Shown here piece after piece: positions 57,677-64,000 of a stretch of DNA of 64,000 nt. Position numbers and translations under genes: made by a program. Location: contig NZ_AP021889.1 in the NCBI RefSeq assembly GCF_011398355.1, forward strand, positions 1,984,001 to 2,048,000, read 5' to 3'. Positions within the stretch are counted from its first letter, which is position 1. Each line of letters starts with the position of its first letter. Below the pieces are notes generated by a model. That model worked only from the letters and a program-made list of their open reading frames with translations, was not told where the DNA came from and did not search any database. This DNA comes from Thiosulfatimonas sediminis. GTDB lineage: Bacteria; Pseudomonadota; Gammaproteobacteria; Thiomicrospirales; Thiomicrospiraceae.

Positions 57677-58819
57677 TTAACGGCTTAACAGCACCATGAC
57701 TTCGGCGTGGTGAGTATGAGCAAACATATCAAACACACGTGCTTGTTGAACCCGAAAGCTGGTAAGCATCGCCAAATCCTTGGCTAAGGTCTGCGGATTA
57801 CAGCTGGAATAAATCAGCGTCTGCACACTTGGACTGTTTTCTAGAAAAGCACACAGTTCTGCACCAATGCCTCGACGTGGCGGATTAACGATAACCGTGT
57901 CCGGCATTTCCACTGCGGCTTTTTCAGCACACGCAAACTCATCGGCACTGAGTGCGCGAAACGTCACACTTTCCAATCCCAATTCCGCTGCAGATTGTTG
58001 CGCGCTGGCAATCGCTTGTGAAGAAATTTCAATGCCGATGATCGGCTTCGAAACGCATTGGGCAGCATGCAGAGCAAAGCCACCAACACCACAAAACAAA
58101 TCCCAAAGCTTTTCCGGTTGCGTTTGCATCAACCAAGCTTGAGCCTGTCGATACAATTCGGCTGCAACAGCGTCATTCGTCTGAAAAAAACTTTGCGGCT
58201 TTAAATGCAACGGTAAATCATTCAACCACATGGTTAAACTTTGCTGCGCAGTGAGGATAATCTCCTCCGGCCCCTCAACAATTGCCATCGGTACTGGCTG
58301 AATATTAACAGAAACCACTTGAATCGCCGGACAAGCACTCAAAAGTTGCGCCAATCCCTGACGCATCCGAGCAATCGCCTCTTTAGAGCGCACCACAAAA
58401 CGCACCATCAATCCCTGTTCGCGTTCGCTGTAAGTCAGTAAAACGTATTTCAATTCGCCACTGCGCGCCACAATTTGATAAGGCGCTAAACAGCACGCAG
58501 TAATCCAATCTTTAATCGGAGTGAACGCTTGCGCCATCGCTTGCGGATAAAGCGGACAAGCGCTCAAATCTTGCGCAACCCCAGCATAATCGACAATCCC
58601 CAACTGCGGATTTTGCCAAGTACCACCGACCACCATCTTGGCTTTATTACGAAAGCCAAAAGGGGCGCTCGGCATAATTGGCAACCACTGTTGAGAGCCA
58701 ACCATTGGCAATTGCGCCGCACAGGCTTGCTGTTTTTCGATTAATTGCTGCGCATAGGGTACCGGCAAATTCGTGCAAGAACGACATAAGCCTTGATTAA
58801 AATACTCACATCCGTTCAT
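57677..58819 (-). CDS. rlmC: 23S rRNA (uracil-747-C5)-methyltransferase RlmC
   Basis: 380 residues from ATG 58819, overlapping the previous stop as ATGA. N-terminal Fe-S cysteines in CEYFNQGLCRSC plus the later SACPLYP, SAM site LWDLFCGVGGFALHAAQ, and the catalytic YSSCNPQTLAKDL motif. The short N-terminus without a TRAM domain is typical of RlmC (RumB) rather than RlmD. Confidence 0.93.
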   Translation of the reverse strand: MNGCEYFNQGLCRSCTNLPVPYAQQLIEKQQACAAQLPMVGSQQWLPIMPSAPFGFRNKAKMVVGGTWQNPQLGIVDYAGVAQDLSACPLYPQAMAQAFTPIKDWITACCLAPYQIVARSGELKYVLLTYSEREQGLMVRFVVRSKEAIARMRQGLAQLLSACPAIQVVSVNIQPVPMAIVEGPEEIILTAQQSLTMWLNDLPLHLKPQSFFQTNDAVAAELYRQAQAWLMQTQPEKLWDLFCGVGGFALHAAQCVSKPIIGIEISSQAIASAQQSAAELGLESVTFRALSADEFACAEKAAVEMPDTVIVNPPRRGIGAELCAFLENSPSVQTLIYSSCNPQTLAKDLAMLTSFRVQQARVFDMFAHTHHAEVMVLLSR

Positions 58820-59769
58820 TGTGGGCTCCAAAACTCAGAAATGGCCGCAATGCCTTGCGCACCATGTTTTTTCGCCTGATCAAGCAGTGCTTTCTGCATT
58901 CCGCCGAGCGCATAAACAGGCACTGGAGTTTCTCTGACCATTTCAGCAAATGCTTCCCATCCTAGGGCATCCATATCGGGATGCGTTGCTGTTGGCAACA
59001 CCGGCGATAGCAAAATAAAGTCCGCACCAATCTTTAACGCTTGCGCGATTTCTGCAGAATTATGGACAGAAGCACCAAGGAGTTTGTCTGTGCCAATCGG
59101 CCGGCGGTTATATTCAAATAACTGACTCGAAGCCAACTGGATACCATCTGCCATTGATTGCGCCAGCATCTCCGGCGTGCCATTTAGCATCAATTTCGCT
59201 CCAGCTTGATGCACTGCACCTAGATTATCCTGCGCCAGTTTGACGACGTCGATAGCCTGCAAGTCTTTGGCACGCAGTTGAATCAGCTTAATCCCTTGGC
59301 TAAGAAGCGACCTTACTTTATGACTAAAATCTGTCGCATCGACAAATTTACCACTGATTGCATAGCAATCACCTAATTCCAACGCACTCAGAATGCCGCG
59401 ATTCGCTTCTGGAAAGGTCAATTCGCGCAAGGCGTTTTTGTTGAACCAACGCACCAACTGCCCCTCTTTTCCGTGCGGCGTGCCGTCAAACTCTTCTGTC
59501 TGATAAACGTGCAAACGCACAGTGACATCTGGATACACCCAAGGAATCTCAATCAGCGGTTGCCAGTTGCGAGTTTGCACCCCCAGCTCTTCAATAAATT
59601 CGCGTTCTAGCGCCGCTTGAATGCTTTCACCCGCTTCGACTTTACCACCAGGAAACTCCCAGTGATTGGCGTGACTTTGGTGCTTTTGGCGCAGACTCAG
59701 ACAGATTTCATCTTGGCAGCGCAACACTCCGACTGCAATCGCCAGCTGTGGCGATAAGACTTGATTCAT
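58816..59769 (-). CDS. Nudix hydrolase fused to a ThiE/TenI-like domain
   Basis: 317 residues. About 1-130 is a MutT-type Nudix domain with the box GGKVEAGESIQAALEREF followed by IEELGV. About 135-317 is a thiamine-phosphate-synthase-like TIM barrel (KLIQLRAKDL, GADFILLSPVLPTATHP, PVYALGGMQKA). This fused MutT form is common near secA and argJ in gammaproteobacteria. The Nudix half should remove oxidised dGTP. The barrel half may lack ThiE activity; no other thiamine gene is nearby. Coupled to rlmC. Confidence 0.9.
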   Translation of the reverse strand: MNQVLSPQLAIAVGVLRCQDEICLSLRQKHQSHANHWEFPGGKVEAGESIQAALEREFIEELGVQTRNWQPLIEIPWVYPDVTVRLHVYQTEEFDGTPHGKEGQLVRWFNKNALRELTFPEANRGILSALELGDCYAISGKFVDATDFSHKVRSLLSQGIKLIQLRAKDLQAIDVVKLAQDNLGAVHQAGAKLMLNGTPEMLAQSMADGIQLASSQLFEYNRRPIGTDKLLGASVHNSAEIAQALKIGADFILLSPVLPTATHPDMDALGWEAFAEMVRETPVPVYALGGMQKALLDQAKKHGAQGIAAISEFWSPQ

Positions 59770-59868
59770 CTTTCCTTCCTTATTCCTATGATTGCTCGCT
59801 ATTGTAAGGCAAACTTTTACGATAAAATATCTTCCTTTTTAGTATGTTAGCGACAGGATACGCGTGTT

Positions 59869-60945
59869 ATGAGCCAATATTGGAGCCGATTAGTCCACAG
59901 CTTGACCCCTTATGTACCAGGCGAACAGCCAAAAGTGGATAATCTTATTAAATTGAATACCAATGAGAATCCTTATCCACCGTCGCCACAGGTTTTACAG
60001 GCGATTGCTGAACAGAACAATGAGAAGTTGCGCCTCTATCCTGATCCGAACTCGGATCTGCTCAAACAAGCAATTGCGAACTATCACGGCTTGAACAGCA
60101 CACAAGTTTTTGTCGGCAACGGCTCGGACGAAGTACTGGCACACGCATTTCAAGCGCTGCTAAAACAAGATGCTCCATTGCTATTTCCGGACATCACTTA
60201 CAGCTTTTATCCTGTTTACTGCGGTCTTTACGGCATCGAATACAATAACGTGCCGCTTAATGCTGAGTTTGCGATAGAAGTGGAAGATTATCAGCAGAAA
60301 TGTGGCGGTATTATTTTCCCAAACCCAAATGCACCAACCGGTCGTCTGTTGCCGCTATCGGCGATTAAACAGCTTTTGGAAATGCACCCAAACCGCGTCG
60401 TCTTGGTTGATGAAGCCTACATTGATTTTGGCGGCGAAAGCGCCATCTGTTTGGTCAATGAGTACCCCAACTTATTGGTCAGCCAAACGCTTTCAAAATC
60501 GCGCTCCTTAGCCGGAATGCGCGTTGGTTTTGCGGTCGGGCAAGCACACTTGATTGATGCCTTAGAACGCGTTAAAAACAGCTTTAACTCTTACCCAATT
60601 GACCGTTTAGCGCTGTATGGCGCAACAGCCTCATTTGCCGATGAAGAATATTTCCAAGACGCTTGTCAAAAGATTATCAACACGCGTGAAACCTTGACCG
60701 CAGCGATGACTGACATGGGCTTCAAGGTCATTCCGTCAGCAGCCAACTTTGTGTTCGCCACCCATCCGCAAAAATCAGCAGAAGAACTCGCTTTAGCTCT
60801 GCGCGAACGTAAAATTATTGTGCGCTACTTCAATAAACCACGAATAGACCAATACCTACGCATTACCATTGGGACCGATGCGGAAAACCAAGCGCTGATT
60901 AATGCCCTGAAAACATTAACCGCAAACACAACCTCTGCGGCATAA
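59869..60945 (+). CDS. hisC: Histidinol-phosphate aminotransferase
   Basis: 358 residues, fold-type I PLP enzyme of the HisC family: [19 protein letters not shown] at the start, [28 protein letters not shown], and the PLP lysine in [20 protein letters not shown]. The C-terminal arginine region is [24 protein letters not shown] precedes the ATG. Not in a his operon; convergent with argJ over a strong terminator. Confidence 0.94.
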   Translation: MSQYWSRLVHSLTPYVPGEQPKVDNLIKLNTNENPYPPSPQVLQAIAEQNNEKLRLYPDPNSDLLKQAIANYHGLNSTQVFVGNGSDEVLAHAFQALLKQDAPLLFPDITYSFYPVYCGLYGIEYNNVPLNAEFAIEVEDYQQKCGGIIFPNPNAPTGRLLPLSAIKQLLEMHPNRVVLVDEAYIDFGGESAICLVNEYPNLLVSQTLSKSRSLAGMRVGFAVGQAHLIDALERVKNSFNSYPIDRLALYGATASFADEEYFQDACQKIINTRETLTAAMTDMGFKVIPSAANFVFATHPQKSAEELALALRERKIIVRYFNKPRIDQYLRITIGTDAENQALINALKTLTANTTSAA

Positions 60946-60953
60946 AAGACCAC

Positions 60954-60991
60954 AAAAAAAGCCGAGCTGGAAAATCAAGCTCGGCTTTTTT
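60954..60991. terminator. Bidirectional terminator between hisC and argJ
   Basis: AAAAAAAGCCGAGCT ... AGCTCGGCTTTTTT: an eight-base-pair GC-rich stem with A- and T-runs between convergent genes. Confidence 0.87.
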
Positions 60992-61014
60992 ATGAGAACC
61001 AATTCACGTCACGA

Positions 61015-62244
61015 TTATGAACGATACTCGGCGTTAATCTTCACATAGTCATAAGAAAAATCGCACGTCCAAACCGTTTCATCCACCGTACCGCGTTTTA
61101 AGACAATACGAATATCAATATCGGTTTGCTGCATAACCTCTTGTCCTTGCTCTTCGGTATAGCTGGCTGCACGGCCACCATTGGCGACAATACAGTACTC
61201 ACCCAAATAAATTTCCAAAGCATTAATGTCTAAATTCTCTACACCGGCACGGCCAACCGCCGCAAGGATACGTCCCCAGTTTGGATCCGACGCAAATAAA
61301 GCGGTTTTAACCAACGGTGACAGCGCCACCGCATGCGCCACTTTCAAAGCCTCTTCGGTGGTATGCGCTTGCTCCACAATCACCGCAATAAACTTCGTCG
61401 CCCCTTCCCCATCGCGTACAATTTTTTGCGCCAAATCAGTCATCATTTCTAAGACTGCTGCTGCAAACTGCTGGTAAGCGACTGAACTAACCTCAGTAAT
61501 CTCTGGCATATCCGCCTGTCCCGTCGCACTCAAAGTACAAGCATCGTTAGTGGAGGTATCGCCGTCAACCGTGATACGGTTGAACGATTTGGTGACCGCA
61601 TCAGTCAACGCTTGTTGCAAACACTCTTGGCTGATTTTAGCATCGGTGGCAGCAAAACCAAGCATGGTTGCCATATTTGGGTGAATCATTCCCGAGCCTT
61701 TAGACATACCCGTTAAGGTCACTTGCGCACCGTCAACATCCACCACTTTGCTGTAAGTTTTCGGCACGATATCGGTCGTCATAATCGCACGCGATGCCGC
61801 AAACCAACCATCAATCGCACTATTCGCGCACGCATCCGGAACACCCGCTGCGAATTTTTCCATCGGCAAATTTTGGCCAATTACCCCCGTTGAAAACGGC
61901 AGAATCTGTTGCGGCGAACACCCGAGCTCTTGCGCCACTAAAGCACAGGTTTGCTGCGCATCCAACATGCCTTGCTCACCCGTACCGGCATTGGCGTTAC
62001 CAGCATTAATTAAGAGCGCACGCGGCGCTTGTGTCGCCAAATGCGCTTTGGCCAAAGTGACCGGTGCAGCACAAAATTGGTTGGTCGTAAAGGTTGCCGC
62101 GGTGCGAGTGCCTTCAGCCAGTTCGATAATAACCAAATCTGGTTTACCATTCTTTCTGATTTTTGCGGCGGTGGTGCCCAAATAGATACCACTAATCGGA
62201 TGCAGGGTTTCGGTTTCGGTTTCGGTTTCGGTTGCAGTGCTCAT
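61015..62244 (-). CDS. argJ: Bifunctional glutamate N-acetyltransferase / amino-acid acetyltransferase
   Basis: 409 residues from ATG 62244 (AAAGGAG upstream). ArgJ recycles the acetyl group from N-acetylornithine to glutamate. The self-cleavage site is MSKGSGMIHPNMATMLGF (new N-terminal Thr replaced within KGSGMIHPNMATM context), with NAGNANAGTG, PFSTGVIGQ and ITVDGDTSTND. The N-terminus contains TETETETET, encoded by four tandem ACCGAA hexamers; it lies before the conserved domain and should be tolerated. Confidence 0.95.
   Translation of the reverse strand: MSTATETETETETLHPISGIYLGTTAAKIRKNGKPDLVIIELAEGTRTAATFTTNQFCAAPVTLAKAHLATQAPRALLINAGNANAGTGEQGMLDAQQTCALVAQELGCSPQQILPFSTGVIGQNLPMEKFAAGVPDACANSAIDGWFAASRAIMTTDIVPKTYSKVVDVDGAQVTLTGMSKGSGMIHPNMATMLGFAATDAKISQECLQQALTDAVTKSFNRITVDGDTSTNDACTLSATGQADMPEITEVSSVAYQQFAAAVLEMMTDLAQKIVRDGEGATKFIAVIVEQAHTTEEALKVAHAVALSPLVKTALFASDPNWGRILAAVGRAGVENLDINALEIYLGEYCIVANGGRAASYTEEQGQEVMQQTDIDIRIVLKRGTVDETVWTCDFSYDYVKINAEYRS
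62206..62232 (-). repeat. Hexanucleotide repeat (ACCGAA)4 at the argJ 5' end
   Basis: Four perfect ACCGAA units plus ACC, starting at codon 5 of argJ and encoding alternating Thr-Glu. Copy-number changes would keep the frame. Confidence 0.9.
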
Positions 62245-62307
62245 TTTTTCTCCTTTGCAACTTGGCTCTGGCACTCTAGCGGCCAAAGCAAAAACAGCGT
62301 GCTTAAC

Positions 62308-62346
62308 GAAAAAACCCATCGTGAGAGTCGTCTCAGCGATGGGCTT
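62308..62346 (-). terminator. Terminator of secA
   Basis: On the minus strand CCCATCGCTGAGA pairs with TCTCACGATGGG and is followed by TTTTTTCG, 23 bp after the secA stop. It insulates argJ. Confidence 0.82.
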
Positions 62347-62368
62347 CGGTCTAAATTTGACAGTTATC

Positions 62369-64000
62369 TTAGCTTAATTTGCCGCAACACTGTTTATATT
62401 TTTTGCCCGAGCCACAAGGACAAGGATCATTACGCCCAACCTTTGGTTCATCACGGCGATAAGTGCTTTCATCTTGAACATCCACGGCAGACGCTTCCGC
62501 ACTACCGTTAATCGCGTCCGAAATACTCGCCGCTGCAGGATGATTGGCTTGCAATGTTTGCGGTTGATGAGGTTGATCTTCATAATCCGCAACATCTTGC
62601 TGACCACCAATTTGCACAAGTGACAGAATTTTCACCGTCTCGCTCGTCACTTCATTCAAGAACGCTTTAAATAATTCGCTCGACTCACGGCGATACTCTT
62701 GGAACGGGTCTTTTTGTGCGTATCCGCGCAGGTGAATCCCTCGACGCAGATAATCCATTTCGGAAAGATGCACACGCCATTGTTTATCTATGGTACGTAA
62801 CAGCACTTCTTTTTCAAAATGGTGACGAGTTTTCTCATCCACCACCGACATTTTAGTCAAATAAATCTCTTTTAATTCAGCAACCACTTTTTCAATCAGC
62901 GTTTCTTCGTACAGATTTTTATCTTCTTCCAACCACTGCGCTAAAGGCAGACGCACACCTAATTCCTCATGCAAGGCATTTTCCAAGTTCGGAATATCCC
63001 ACTGCTCATGCAAAGAACCGGCCGGAACATAAATGCCCACCAGCTGTTCGACCACTTGCTCACGCAAACCATCGACCACATCGGTCACTTCAGCCGCATC
63101 GGCCGACATCAACTCATTACGCTGGGTATAGACCACTTTACGTTGTTCGTTCGCAATATCGTCAAACTTAAGCAAATTAGCGCGTTCATCTTGATGTAAA
63201 CGTTCAACTTGTTTTTGTGCACGTTCAATCGACTTGGTGACCATAGTGTGCTCAATCGCTTCATGCGATGTCATACCAAGACGTTTCATCATGCCCTTGA
63301 CCTTGTCAGAAGCAAAGCGGCGCATCAAATCATCATCTAAAGATAGATAGAAACGAGTCACACCGACATCCCCTTGACGACCAGAACGACCGCGCAACTG
63401 GTTATCAATACGACGTGATTCATGGCGCTCAGAAGCAATAACTTTTAAACCACCTAAGGCTAAAACCTGATCATGACGCACTTTCCATGCGGCTTTTACT
63501 TCCGCAATCTGCTCAGCTGTGGCCTCGCCCAACTGTTCAATTTCCAACTCCAAATTGCCGCCTAAAACAATATCCGTTCCACGTCCCGCCATATTGGTGG
63601 CGATGGTAATGGCGCCCAGCCGACCAGCATCGGCAATAATATTGGCTTCTTGTTCGTGGTGTTTGGCGTTCAATACACTGTGTTTGATTTTTTCTTTGTG
63701 GAGTAAGCGCGACAAAAGTTCTGACATTTCAATCGACGCGGTTCCGACTAAAATCGGTTGGCCAGTTACATTGGTTGCACGAATATCTTCAACAATAGCG
63801 GCAAACTTGCCCTCCATATCCAAGAACACTAAATCCGTTAAATCTTGACGCTGTGGCGTTTTATTCGGCGGAATGACTACCACTTCCAAACCGTAGGTAG
63901 AAAGAAATTCACCGGCTTCAGTATCGGCAGTCCCTGTCATCCCCGCTAATTTGTTGTACTGACGGAAATAGTTTTGGAACGTAATCGACGCAAAGGTCTG
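62369..64000 (-). CDS. secA: Protein translocase ATPase SecA (C-terminal part, runs off the edge)
   Basis: About 543 residues of the C-terminal half; the frame continues past the right edge. It covers part of the motor ([58 protein letters not shown]), the helical wing and scaffold regions ([17 protein letters not shown]), an acidic linker, and the zinc-binding tail [13 protein letters not shown] that binds SecB. SecA drives preprotein export through SecYEG. Order secA then argJ is common in gammaproteobacteria. Confidence 0.97.
   Translation of the reverse strand, partial: QTFASITFQNYFRQYNKLAGMTGTADTEAGEFLSTYGLEVVVIPPNKTPQRQDLTDLVFLDMEGKFAAIVEDIRATNVTGQPILVGTASIEMSELLSRLLHKEKIKHSVLNAKHHEQEANIIADAGRLGAITIATNMAGRGTDIVLGGNLELEIEQLGEATAEQIAEVKAAWKVRHDQVLALGGLKVIASERHESRRIDNQLRGRSGRQGDVGVTRFYLSLDDDLMRRFASDKVKGMMKRLGMTSHEAIEHTMVTKSIERAQKQVERLHQDERANLLKFDDIANEQRKVVYTQRNELMSADAAEVTDVVDGLREQVVEQLVGIYVPAGSLHEQWDIPNLENALHEELGVRLPLAQWLEEDKNLYEETLIEKVVAELKEIYLTKMSVVDEKTRHHFEKEVLLRTIDKQWRVHLSEMDYLRRGIHLRGYAQKDPFQEYRRESSELFKAFLNEVTSETVKILSLVQIGGQQDVADYEDQPHQPQTLQANHPAAASISDAINGSAEASAVDVQDESTYRRDEPKVGRNDPCPCGSGKKYKQCCGKLS

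Noticed and set aside
58816-59769. TPP riboswitch or thiamine operon around the ThiE-like fusion
   Set aside because: No TPP aptamer pattern was seen upstream and no other thi gene is present. The barrel is part of the Nudix fusion.

Overview
The window reads as chromosomal DNA of a free-living, sulfur-oxidising gammaproteobacterium, most likely of the Thiomicrospira / Hydrogenovibrio / Thiomicrorhabdus group. This placement is inferred from gene content and not from a marker tree. The supporting points are a soxXYZA thiosulfate-oxidation cluster without an adjacent soxB, tusA-dsrE2 sulfur-carrier genes, small c-type cytochromes, a glycolate oxidase beside a glyoxylate aminotransferase (as expected in an autotroph that makes phosphoglycolate), and gammaproteobacterial gene orders such as ndk-rlmN-rodZ-hisS-yfgM-bamB-der, trmJ-cysE-iscR and holD-rimI.

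Layout. 1-1305: the end of an exported-protein gene, tRNA-Leu(UAG) with promoter and terminator, then about 700 bp without a credible gene. 1306-6124: an EAL-domain c-di-GMP protein with a globin-like sensor, an AEC transporter, a small exported protein, a DUF3429 membrane protein and a flavin-reductase-like protein. 6358-11155 is the accessory stretch: a complete IS66-family element (6652-9018, perfect 8-bp target duplication) sits inside a small membrane-protein gene, followed convergently by a large O-acyltransferase. 11156-12300 is a gene-free mosaic of hairpins, repeats and terminator-like stems downstream of ilvC. 12301-15602 is the ilvB-ilvN-ilvC operon. 15854-20607 carries orn, an M48 protease, phhB, rsgA, an overlooked 59-residue membrane protein and two c-type cytochromes. 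20687-24553 is one very long FAD/Fe-S oxidoreductase. 24716-31738 is the der-to-ndk housekeeping block. 31867-36055 holds an A-type Fe-S carrier, iscR, cysE, trmJ, suhB and rimI. 36078-39941 holds holD, leuA, pssA, dsrE2 and tusA. 40245-44134 holds bepA-like and soxXYZA. 44432-51898 holds terB-like, ilvD, argA, rnt, grxD, a glutamine-dependent amidotransferase and coaE. 51888-57577 holds glcF-glcE-glcD, a divergent aminotransferase and an SDR. 57677-64000 holds rlmC, a Nudix-ThiE-like fusion, hisC, argJ and the C-terminal part of secA.

How the genes work together: ilvBNC, ilvD and leuA cover much of branched-chain amino-acid synthesis; argA and argJ serve arginine, hisC histidine, cysE cysteine. 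SoxXA and SoxYZ with the cytochromes form part of periplasmic sulfur oxidation, and TusA/DsrE2 are cytoplasmic sulfur carriers. GlcDEF plus the aminotransferase would turn glycolate into glycine.

I did not find a defence island, CRISPR array, prophage or biosynthetic cluster. The most unusual signals are the IS66-interrupted gene, which can be rebuilt in frame into an unrecognised two-helix membrane protein; the reiterated terminator/hairpin mosaic after ilvC; and the layered sensor architecture of the EAL protein. Terminators and promoters were called by eye from stem and spacing patterns.
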